Shown: in pieces, positions 1 through 6,158 of the stretch
Position numbering within the stretch: position 1 is the first letter of the stretch
Layout: every line of letters begins with the position of its first letter
The notes under the pieces: generated by a model
The model's input: the letters and a program-made list of their open reading frames with translations, nothing else
Told to the model about the DNA's origin: nothing
Database searches by the model: none
NCBI GenBank assembly: GCA_937900605.1
Contig: CALCDK010000088.1
Location: forward strand, 1 to 17,537
Source of the DNA: an uncultured Olsenella sp.
GTDB taxonomy: Bacteria > Actinomycetota > Coriobacteriia > Coriobacteriales > Atopobiaceae
Reading direction: 5' to 3'
DNA: 17,537 nucleotides
Made by a program: the position numbers and the translations under genes

Positions 1-42
1 TATTATTATACGCTATTTCTCGTCAAAAATCAACCATTTGTT

Positions 43-71
43 GTGACAGAGCCTAATTAAATGCGTATTTT
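43..71 (+). promoter_or_regulatory. Putative promoter of the element genes
   Basis: GTGACA at 43-48 and TATTTT at 66-71 are separated by 17 bases and resemble sigma70 -35 and -10 boxes. They sit in the AT-rich first 100 bases, just upstream of the strong ribosome binding site (AAGGGAGGGGG) of the ATG at 110. This segment is far more AT-rich than anything else in the window, so chance matches are easier here. A near-direct repeat CTAATTAA/CTAATTGA at 53-60 and 72-79 overlaps the box and could be an operator. Confidence 0.35.
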
Positions 72-109
72 CTAATTGATTAACGTACGAAATGAAGGGA
101 GGGGGTAAC

Positions 110-609
110 ATGCAACACCCTGAATATCTGTACCACTACACCACGCTGGACTTCGTTCCCAAGATTCTCGAAGACGGCTTCCTGATGCTGACGCCAAGCA
201 ACCTGGTCAAGCCAAGCGATACTGGAAGGAGCGCCGCGAGGACGGCAATTACGACATCGTGAGCGACACCGATGACATCAAGCCCGTCGTATGGCTCACG
301 CAGGAGGAGCTTGGTGCGAGCGATGACAGGGACAAGATTGCAATCGGCATGGCGGCAGGCGGGGGCAAAGCTGTCAACAAGATGACCGCCAAGTTCGTCA
401 TCCCGTGGAACGACAAGTACCAGTGGTGGCTCGACTGGCAGAAGAAGAACCGCATGAAGAAGAGCCAATATCGTATTTTCACGTCGCACGGAGAGCATTA
501 CGGCTCGTGGTACGTCTGCGAGGAGCAGATTCCCATGTCCGACGTGGAGGAGATTGTCAACAACCTGACCGGCGAGGTCATTTGGCGACGAGAAGGGGGC
601 GGCGAATAG
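110..609 (+). pseudogene. Small unrecognised protein (HYT-type N-terminus), interrupted by a one-base frameshift
   Basis: An ATG at 110 with a strong AAGGGAGGGGG site 6 bases upstream opens a frame (MQHPEYLYHYTTLDFVPKIL...) that stops at about 262. The next frame is open from before 220 through 609 and reads naturally on from it (KRYWKERREDGNYDIVSDTD...). Adding one A to the CCAAGCG run near 212-217 joins them into a protein of about 166 residues, so one base seems to be missing. The GTG at 259 that begins the second open piece has no ribosome site. The N-terminal HYT followed by an ILEDGFL segment, and the C-terminal WYVCEEQIP...VEEIV, recall small ADP-ribosyltransferase-fold proteins (DarT/DUF2971-like), but this is weak and no catalytic Glu can be assigned. 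The stop codon abuts the recombinase start, so the two are probably co-transcribed. The break could be a real mutation or a sequencing error. Confidence 0.6.
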
Positions 610-2394
610 GTGGCACGAAAAAAACCCAAGAACCCAGATGCCACCCGTCCCCTCTCCTGCGTCCTTTACATCCGCGTATCGACCAAGCTCCAGGTCGAGA
701 AGGGCGAGTCGATAGACGCCCAGCGATTCGAGCTGACCCGGTACGCCGAGGCGCACGGCATGCGCGTGCTCGGGGAGTACGTGGACGCGGGCTTCTCTGG
801 CAAGAACGTGCGCGGGAGACCGCAGTTCCGCCAGATGCTCGATGACATCATCAAAGAGCAGCCGGGCAGGCGCCCGACGTACGTGCTCGTGTTCAAGCTG
901 TCGCGCTTCGGGCGCAACGCCGCCGACACGTGGAACTCGCTCCAGATGCTCCAGGACTACGGCGTGGAGCTGTGCTGCGTCAAGGACGGCATCGACTCCG
1001 CCACGACGATGGGCAAGGCGATGCTCTCCATCGCCGCCGTGTTCGCCGAGATGGAGCGCGACAACATCCGCACCCAGACCATGAGCGGGCGCGAGGAAAA
1101 GGCCCGCAAGGGCTACTGGAACGGCGGGCAGGCCCCGTATGGCTATCGGCTTGTGGACCGGGGCGGCAAGTTCAAGGAGCTTGTGGTCGATGAGGACGAG
1201 GCGAAGGTCGTTCGGCGCATCTTCAAGATGTACGCCTACGAGAACAAGGGGCCGATGGCGATAGCGTCGTGGCTGAACAGGCACGGCGTCACGAAGGCCG
1301 CTCGCGGCAACGCGACCATGGAGACCTTCGGGAACACCACGATAGCGCGGATGGTCGTCAATCCCGTGTACATCGGCAAGATTGCCTACGGGCGCAGGCG
1401 CACCGAGGTCATCGAAGGCACGCGCGGCGAGACGCACGTGGTGAAGAGCGACGGGTACGAGGTCTACGACGGCAGGCACGAGGCAATCATCGACGAGGCA
1501 ACCTGGGCGGCCGCCCAGGCAATCGTGGGCACCCGGAAGCCGAACGCCAAGAGGCACGACGACGGGCACGTGAACCTGCTGAACGGGCTGCTCGTGTGCC
1601 CGGAGTGCGGGCGCAAGATGTCCTCGCACCCGAACCGGGGAAAGGTCAAGAAGGACGGCACGCGGGGAAAGACCACCTACGCGTACTACTGCCCGCACAC
1701 GTCGAAGGCGCGTGGGGCGACCTGCACCTTCAGACGCCAGTACCCGCAGGAGTACGTGGATGCCGAGGTCGTAGAGATGGTGAAGCTGGCGTCGCGTTCG
1801 GACGCGTTCGTGGAGGCGCTGCGCCGCCGCATCAACGACGAGACCGACGTGGAGCAGCTGCGAGAGGACGCCGAGCGCATCGGGCGCGAGCAGGCGGCTA
1901 ACGACAAGCGCATGCGCATGCTCATGAACCAGATTGACGCGCTTGACCCCGCCGACCGAAGCTATGAGCGCAAGTTCAGCGACCTGCAGAGGCGGCTGGA
2001 TGACCTGTACGACCGCGATGCCGGTTTCCAGGAGGCGCTGGAGGAGACGCAGGCTAAAATAGCCGTTGCCGACAAGCGCAGGGTTGGCGAGCGCAAGCTG
2101 CTGGACGAGCTTGACCGCATCCCCGAGCTTCTGGAGGAAGCGGATGAGCAGACGCGCTTCGACATCGTGCACGAGGCGGTGAGCGAGGTCCGCATCCTGG
2201 CGGGTAGGAACCCGCGCAAGGAGCGCGTGGTGCAGAGCGTCACGTTCAAGTGCCCGGTGCGCTTCTTCTGGGAGGAGGTTCCCGGCGAGGCGGATGGGTA
2301 TACGGCGGTGACGCCCGACTCGTTTGATGCGGACGGGAATTTCCGAGATGACGAGACACACGTCGAGACGGTCTGCGTCCTGTCCAGCAGGTAG
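610..2394 (+). CDS. Large serine recombinase (site-specific integrase)
   Basis: This 594-residue protein catalyses cut-and-rejoin DNA recombination through a phosphoserine intermediate, typically integrating or excising a mobile element. The resolvase domain (about 15-160) shows YIRVST with the nucleophile Ser24, KLSRFGRN with Arg99 and Arg102, and an AEMERDNIR helix around 146-154. The Recombinase domain follows (about 170-310: GYWNGGQAPYGY, then NPVYIGKIAYGRRR), then a zinc ribbon (C330, C333, C361, C372), a charged coiled coil (about 405-515) and a short C-terminal tail. Length and order match the large serine integrase family and it looks intact. The GTG start directly follows the stop of the upstream gene, with AAGGGGGC as ribosome site, implying translational coupling. 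Its position next to the chromosomal pur terminator suggests it lies at an element end, but no att site could be identified. Confidence 0.93.
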   Translation: MARKKPKNPDATRPLSCVLYIRVSTKLQVEKGESIDAQRFELTRYAEAHGMRVLGEYVDAGFSGKNVRGRPQFRQMLDDIIKEQPGRRPTYVLVFKLSRFGRNAADTWNSLQMLQDYGVELCCVKDGIDSATTMGKAMLSIAAVFAEMERDNIRTQTMSGREEKARKGYWNGGQAPYGYRLVDRGGKFKELVVDEDEAKVVRRIFKMYAYENKGPMAIASWLNRHGVTKAARGNATMETFGNTTIARMVVNPVYIGKIAYGRRRTEVIEGTRGETHVVKSDGYEVYDGRHEAIIDEATWAAAQAIVGTRKPNAKRHDDGHVNLLNGLLVCPECGRKMSSHPNRGKVKKDGTRGKTTYAYYCPHTSKARGATCTFRRQYPQEYVDAEVVEMVKLASRSDAFVEALRRRINDETDVEQLREDAERIGREQAANDKRMRMLMNQIDALDPADRSYERKFSDLQRRLDDLYDRDAGFQEALEETQAKIAVADKRRVGERKLLDELDRIPELLEEADEQTRFDIVHEAVSEVRILAGRNPRKERVVQSVTFKCPVRFFWEEVPGEADGYTAVTPDSFDADGNFRDDETHVETVCVLSSR

Positions 2395-2520
2395 GCGGGT
2401 CTGGGGCCGGCGCCGGGCGACGGCGCCTCGTGGGAAGGCCGCGGGCCGGAGCCGTGCGGACGGGCACGGGCCGAAGCCATGCGAGAGGGGCGCCGGCCAC
2501 GTTCCGACACGAGGACCATA
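2395..2520. other. Spacer that may contain the element boundary
   Basis: There is no credible gene between the recombinase stop and the shared terminator. The segment is very GC-rich and holds a small dyad, GGCGCC at about 2409-2414 and 2422-2427. Because large serine integrases usually lie beside the attachment site, the junction between acquired and chromosomal DNA is expected here, but I see no paired att sequence within the window. Confidence 0.3.
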
Positions 2521-2521
2521 C

Positions 2522-2558
2522 GAAGAAAAAGGGGCCGCCCCTCGTGGGCGGCCCCTCT
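2522..2558. terminator. Bidirectional intrinsic terminator between the recombinase and the pur operon
   Basis: GGGGCCGCCC (2531-2540) and GGGCGGCCCC (2546-2555) form a perfect 10-bp stem with a 5-base loop. An A-rich run at 2522-2530 becomes the U-tract (TTTTTCTTC) on the minus strand, making it a strong terminator for the purE-purN operon. On the plus strand TCTTGT follows, so it can also end the recombinase transcript. Confidence 0.85.
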
Positions 2559-2626
2559 TGTCATGCGACTCGATGCCATGCGCGCCAGTGCCCCGAACGA
2601 CGACGCGTCGCCCTTCTCGCCGAGAC

Positions 2627-2674
2627 GGGCGGCACCGCGGGCGCAGCCGGCGCCGTGGGCGGCACCGCGGGCGC
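2627..2674. repeat. Two direct copies of an 18-bp sequence
   Basis: The same 18 bases, GGGCGGCACCGCGGGCGC, occur at 2627-2644 and 2657-2674, a 30-base period. Both copies lie just beyond the purN stop codon and before the terminator, in the 3' untranslated part of the operon. No function is apparent. Confidence 0.75.
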
Positions 2675-2676
2675 GG

Positions 2677-3291
2677 CTACTCCGGGTCGATGGCCACGGT
2701 GCCGTTCTCGCGGACGTGGACGCGGCCGGCAGCGAGAAGCGCGACGGCCTGCGGGTAGAGCTCGTGCTCGATCTGGTGGATGCGCTCCTCGAGCTGCTCC
2801 ACGGTCCAGCCCTCCTCCACCGCCAGCGCGCGCTGGGCGATGATCGGGCCGGCGTCGTAGTCGGCGTTGGCGAAGTGCACCGTCACGCCGGTGACCTTGA
2901 CGCCGCGCGCGTAGGCGTCGGCGATGGCGTGGGCACCCGGAAAGCTGGGGAGCAGGGCCGGGTGCAGGTTGACGACGCGGTTGGGGAACGCCACGAGGAT
3001 GGGGTCGTGCACCATGCGCATGTAGCCGGCCATGATGACGTAGTCGACCCTGCGGGCGAGAAGCTCGGACGCGATGACCTCGTCGGCGGCGATGGGGTCG
3101 GCATAGACCTCACGCGAAAGCGTGAGGGTCTGGATGCCGGCCGCCTCGGCACGCTTGAGGCCGTATGCGTCGGGCCGGGAGCTGACGACGATCTCGATGG
3201 AGGCATCGAGGCTGCCGTCGGCGATGCGGTCGATGAGGGCCTGCAGGTTGGTGCCGCTGCCCGAGACGAGGACGCCGAGCCTAGCGCTCAT
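2677..3291 (-). CDS. purN: Phosphoribosylglycinamide formyltransferase (GAR transformylase)
   Basis: This cytosolic enzyme of de novo purine synthesis transfers the formyl group of 10-formyltetrahydrofolate to GAR, giving FGAR. The protein has 204 residues, the normal length. It starts LGVLVSGSGTNLQALID (phosphate-binding loop) and carries the catalytic set seen in the E. coli enzyme: Asn108 and His110 in NLHPALLPSFPGAHA and Asp146 in ADYDAGPII. The HQIEHELYPQAV helix near the C-terminus is also typical. Its ATG at 3291 overlaps the last 11 bases of purM, so translation is probably coupled. It is the last gene of the operon, with the intrinsic terminator about 120 bases beyond its stop. Two Leu-Leu-Ala sites are written with the otherwise uncommon CTT CTC codon pair (see the octamer finding). 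Confidence 0.97.
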   Translation of the reverse strand: MSARLGVLVSGSGTNLQALIDRIADGSLDASIEIVVSSRPDAYGLKRAEAAGIQTLTLSREVYADPIAADEVIASELLARRVDYVIMAGYMRMVHDPILVAFPNRVVNLHPALLPSFPGAHAIADAYARGVKVTGVTVHFANADYDAGPIIAQRALAVEEGWTVEQLEERIHQIEHELYPQAVALLAAGRVHVRENGTVAIDPE

Positions 3292-4357
3292 CGTTGTAGA
3301 CCACCTTTCCGGAGCCCGGGACGCACTCGCCCATGACGAACGGCTCGAAGCCCTGCTCGCGGAGCTTGCCCATGACGTCGTCGACGTCCTCGGCGGCGCA
3401 CAGGACCGACATGCCGACGCCCATGTTGAACGTCTTGTAGGCCTCGTCGAGGGAGAGCTCGGCGTGACGGACCATGTAGTCGATGACGGGGGGCATGCTC
3501 CAGGCGGGGCCGGCCTCGCCGCCGCGGTTCACGACCGCGTCGACGTCGGAGGGCAGCGCGCGGTCGAGGTTCTCGGTGATGCCGCCGCCGGTGATGTGGG
3601 CCATGGCGTGGATGGGGGCGCCGGCGTGCAGGGCTCGCAGCAGGCCGCCGGCGTAGATGGTGGTCGGACGCAAGACGGCGTCGGCCAGGGACTCGCCGTC
3701 GAGCTCGTCGAGCGGCTGGTTGAGCTCCTCGACGGTCTTGCCCTCGATGGCGACCTTGCGGACCAGGGAGTAGCCGTTGGAGTGGATGCCGGAGCTGGGC
3801 AGGCCAATGATGACGTCGCCGGCGTGAACCTTGTCGGGGCCGATCATCTTGGGACGGTCAACGACGCCGACGACGAAGCCGGCGAGGTCGTAGTCCTCGG
3901 GGGCCATGACGCCGGGGTGCTCGGCCATCTCGCCGCCGACGAGGGCGCAGCCGGACTTGCGGCAGCCCTCGGCGATGCCGGAGACGATCTTGGCGACGTG
4001 CTCGGCCTCGAGCTTGCCGATGGCGACGTAGTCGAGGAAGAAGAGCGGCTCGGCGCCGATGGGCACGACGTCGTCGACGCACATGGCGACGAGGTCCTCG
4101 CCCACGGTCTCGTGGCGGTCGAGGAGCTGGGCGATGGCGAGCTTGGTGCCGACGCCGTCGGTGCCGGAGACGAGCACTGGCTCCTCCATGTCCTTGAGGG
4201 CGGCAGCGCTGAAGCAGGAGCCGAAGCCACCGAGCCCGCCGATGACCTCGGGGCGATTGGTGGCGGCGACGGCCTCCTTGATCGCGTCGACGGCGCGGGC
4301 GCCCTCGGCGGTGTCAACTCCGGCGTCCTCGTAGGTCACGTGCTTGGTCTCGGCCAT
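3281..4357 (-). CDS. purM: Phosphoribosylformylglycinamidine cyclo-ligase (AIR synthetase)
   Basis: PurM closes the imidazole ring of FGAM with ATP to give AIR, the substrate of the PurE step, in the cytosol. The 358-residue product begins MAETKHVTYEDAGVD. The frame stays open upstream to 4513, but the ATG at 4357 is preceded by GGGAAAGAA and gives the usual PurM N-terminus, whereas the extension is low-complexity and would run into the sortase gene. Family motifs are present in order: YEDAGVDTAEGARAV, SGTDGVGTKL (about 64-73), DDVVPIGAEPLFFLDY (about 95-110), GGEMAEHPGVM, LPSSGIHSNGYSLVRK, HITGGGITENL and MGVGM. It lies 62 bases downstream of the sortase gene and overlaps purN by 11 bases. 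Nothing suggests inactivation. Confidence 0.97.
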   Translation of the reverse strand: MAETKHVTYEDAGVDTAEGARAVDAIKEAVAATNRPEVIGGLGGFGSCFSAAALKDMEEPVLVSGTDGVGTKLAIAQLLDRHETVGEDLVAMCVDDVVPIGAEPLFFLDYVAIGKLEAEHVAKIVSGIAEGCRKSGCALVGGEMAEHPGVMAPEDYDLAGFVVGVVDRPKMIGPDKVHAGDVIIGLPSSGIHSNGYSLVRKVAIEGKTVEELNQPLDELDGESLADAVLRPTTIYAGGLLRALHAGAPIHAMAHITGGGITENLDRALPSDVDAVVNRGGEAGPAWSMPPVIDYMVRHAELSLDEAYKTFNMGVGMSVLCAAEDVDDVMGKLREQGFEPFVMGECVPGSGKVVYNDER

Positions 4358-4384
4358 TTCTTTCCCTTCTGTCTTGGTATGTGG

Positions 4385-4400
4385 GCGCCGCGAACGGCGC
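4385..4400 (-). other. Intercistronic UUCG hairpin between sortase and purM
   Basis: On the minus-strand transcript GCGCCG-UUCG-CGGCGC forms a 6-bp stem capped by a UUCG tetraloop, within the 62-base gap between the sortase stop (4420) and the purM start (4357). No U-tract follows, so it is not an obvious terminator. It may stabilise or process the message, which would allow different levels of the genes on either side. Confidence 0.55.
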
Positions 4401-4419
4401 TCGGTCGTCGTGGGTGGGG

Positions 4420-5493
4420 CTACTGCTGGGCGGGCGCGTCCTGGGCCGCGTCCTTGGGGACGCAGACGAGCAGCGTGCGGCCCGAGTCGCCGTCGGAGTA
4501 GTTGCAGGTGCACAGCGTGAGGACGTGGTCGGCGCGCGAGATTGCGTCCGCAGCGTCGGGCCTGCTGGTGACGGCCCGGTCGAGAAGCCCCGACAGGTAC
4601 GAGCGCATCTCGTCGGCGCTCGCGAAGTCGAAGGTCCTGACCGCGGTGTCGGTGTCCTCGGTCTCGTACAGCAGGAGCGGCTCGAGCTCGTAGGCATGCT
4701 CCGGCGTCACATACCAGACCGTGGGCACGCTGTCGAACATGGCCTGCTTGCGCATGTCGAAGATCGGCTTGAACATGGCGCCGTTGCGCAGGTGGTGGCC
4801 GTAGATGATGGTCTGGGCGTCCACCATGCCGGGCGCTGCGTTCTGGGCGTCGAGAAACACCTGGCCGCCGACCGAGTACTCGCCGTGGGCGTTGGTGTGG
4901 AGGTACTTCTCGTTGTCAGAGGCCTGGTAGACCGGGAAGTTGACCACGGTGCCGGGCACCTGGACCCAGGCGACGACCTCGGGGTTGACGGCCCTCAGCG
5001 CGTCCCAGTCGACCTGGGGCGGCTGGCTGCCCTCGGCGTCGACCTGGGCGTATCCGGCGAGCTCCTCGTTGGTGGCGTCCTGCTTGTGGTACTGCCACTG
5101 GTTGTAGGCGAAGATGCCGGCGGCGACCAGGATGAGCGCGATGCCGATGGCGAACAGCACGTTGGACAGCGTCCTGGCTCGGTCGCGACGGGGTCCGCCC
5201 TTGGGCTGCGGGTCGTCGGCGGCGTGGCCGGGTCGCTTGTGCGCGGTGTGGCCGACGGTGGCGCGGCCCGCGGCGACCGCGCCAGACGGACGTGCGTCGG
5301 TGCCGAGGCGCTGGGGCCTCGACGAGCCGTGCGGGTGCCTCGCGGCGCGCGAGCCGGCCTCCGCGCCCCGGCCGGCGGCCGGGATGAAGCCGACGCCCTG
5401 CGCGCCAGTGGGCGGCAGGTCGTCGGGCGCGGGCGTGTGGGCGGACTCGGCGCGGTGCGGGCCCTCCTGCGGCTGCCTGAAGTGGGATGCCAT
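4420..5493 (-). CDS. Class B sortase with long N-terminal cytoplasmic extension
   Basis: Sortases cleave a sorting motif in secreted proteins and attach them to cell-wall peptide or to other pilins. This 357-residue protein has a Pro/Gly/Ala/Arg/His-rich N-terminal stretch (1-107), one membrane helix (about 109-130, NVLFAIGIALILVAAGIF) and an extracytoplasmic sortase domain (about 150-347). Catalytic residues are His233 (IIYGHH), Cys330 (TLCTCNY) and Arg339 (GDSGRTLLV), with class B spacing. The N-terminal extension is much longer than the short tail typical of the family and contains LPPTG at 26-30. The ATG at 5493 is 9 bases after the purE stop; its ribosome site is poor, so translation probably depends on coupling to purE. 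Substrates are unknown; the LPFSG protein at 11980-17537 is the only candidate seen here. Confidence 0.9.
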   Translation of the reverse strand: MASHFRQPQEGPHRAESAHTPAPDDLPPTGAQGVGFIPAAGRGAEAGSRAARHPHGSSRPQRLGTDARPSGAVAAGRATVGHTAHKRPGHAADDPQPKGGPRRDRARTLSNVLFAIGIALILVAAGIFAYNQWQYHKQDATNEELAGYAQVDAEGSQPPQVDWDALRAVNPEVVAWVQVPGTVVNFPVYQASDNEKYLHTNAHGEYSVGGQVFLDAQNAAPGMVDAQTIIYGHHLRNGAMFKPIFDMRKQAMFDSVPTVWYVTPEHAYELEPLLLYETEDTDTAVRTFDFASADEMRSYLSGLLDRAVTSRPDAADAISRADHVLTLCTCNYSDGDSGRTLLVCVPKDAAQDAPAQQ

Positions 5494-5502
5494 GCGGGGC
5501 GC

Positions 5503-5964
5503 CTAGGCCTCGGCCATCTGGCGCTTGAACTCGACCATCTTCTCGCGGTACTCGGGAAGGGCGGAGCCCAGAATCTGGGTGGCGTAGATGGCGGCGTTCT
5601 TGGCGCCGTTGATGGCGACGCAGGCCACGGGGACGCCGGAGGGCATCTGGACCATGGAGAGCAGGGAGTCCATGCCGCCCAGGTCGGAGGTCTTCATGGG
5701 GACGCCGATGATGGGCAGCGGGGTGAAGGCGGCGACGACGCCACCGAGGTGGGCGGCCTTGCCGGCGGCGGCGATGATGACCTTCATGCCGCGGTCGGCC
5801 GCGGTGGTGGCCCACTCATGGACCTTCTCGGGGTTGCGGTGTGCACTGGCGACGACCAGCTCGTACGGCACGCCGAACTCCTCGAGCTGCTTGGTGCACG
5901 CCTCCATGGCGGGCATGTCGGACTTGGAGCCCATGATGATTCCTACCAGCGGCTGATCGGCCAT
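5503..5964 (-). CDS. purE: 5-(carboxyamino)imidazole ribonucleotide mutase / AIR carboxylase PurE
   Basis: PurE makes 4-carboxy-AIR in the de novo purine pathway, directly downstream of the PurM product. The 153-residue protein has GSKSDMPAM near the N-terminus, SAHRNPEKV with His42, AAGKAAHLGGVVAAF with His72, and MDSLLSMVQMPSGVPVA. The frame is open to 5997, but the ATG at 5964 has GGGAGGA 6 bases upstream and gives the standard start. In most class I enzymes the second motif reads AGGAAHLPG; here Lys69 and Gly74 replace Gly and Pro. No purK is in the window, so whether it uses N5-CAIR (class I) or AIR plus CO2 (class II) cannot be decided. It is the first gene of the purE-sortase-purM-purN operon. 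Confidence 0.95.
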   Translation of the reverse strand: MADQPLVGIIMGSKSDMPAMEACTKQLEEFGVPYELVVASAHRNPEKVHEWATTAADRGMKVIIAAAGKAAHLGGVVAAFTPLPIIGVPMKTSDLGGMDSLLSMVQMPSGVPVACVAINGAKNAAIYATQILGSALPEYREKMVEFKRQMAEA

Positions 5965-6015
5965 GAGAATCCTCCCTCTCGCGCCCGGCGGGCGCATCGT
6001 CCCATATCGTCCTCG

Positions 6016-6021
6016 AGTATA
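6016..6021 (-). promoter_or_regulatory. -10 box of the purE operon promoter
   Basis: AGTATA on the plus strand reads TATACT on the minus strand, one base from the TATAAT consensus, 52 bases upstream of the purE ATG at 5964. No clear TTGACA-like -35 lies 16-18 bases upstream. It lies inside a 13-base block, TCGAGTATACGCG (6013-6025), found again at 9966-9978 in front of another minus-strand gene. Confidence 0.6.
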
Positions 6022-6069
6022 CGCGACCTGCGGCGGCGTCCCCTTGCACGTGGCTTGCAGTGGGCGAAT

Positions 6070-6093
6070 CCCCCTCGTCTCCAGACGTGGGGG
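6070..6093. promoter_or_regulatory. Dyad in the purE-pdxY divergent region, possible operator
   Basis: CCCCC-T-CGTCT, two bases, then AGACG-T-GGGGG form an inverted repeat of two 5-bp arm pairs around one T/T mismatch, centred at 6081/6082. The very short centre suits a protein-binding DNA dyad better than an RNA hairpin, and no U-tract follows. It lies between the two divergent genes, about 66 bases upstream of the kinase start. The binding protein is unknown. Confidence 0.45.
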
Positions 6094-6110
6094 CGGGCGC
6101 GTTGCGCTAC

Positions 6111-6150
6111 CCTTGTCCGCGTACGCTGGTCCATCAGTCCGCGGACAAGG
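6111..6150 (+). promoter_or_regulatory. Leader hairpin covering the kinase ribosome binding site
   Basis: CCTTGTCCGCG (6111-6121) and CGCGGACAAGG (6140-6150) are perfect 11-base inverted repeats separated by 18 bases. The right arm contains most of the ribosome binding site (ACAAGGAG) of the ATG at 6159. Folded in RNA it would hide that site, suggesting translational control or an RNA thermometer/ligand switch. As DNA it could equally be an operator. The regulator is not known. Confidence 0.6.
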
Positions 6151-6158
6151 AGAAGCCC

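Noticed and set aside
1..109. Replication origin or riboswitch in the AT-rich leader
   Set aside because: No iterons, DnaA boxes or conserved switch motifs were seen; the length and position suit a simple promoter region of an acquired element.
136..2361. Open frame of 741 codons on the minus strand opposite the recombinase
   Set aside because: No motifs or ribosome site; it is the complement of a clear serine recombinase.
4358..4513. N-terminal extension of PurM to an ATG at 4513
   Set aside because: It overlaps the sortase coding region and is low complexity; the ATG at 4357 has a proper ribosome site and gives the family-standard N-terminus.
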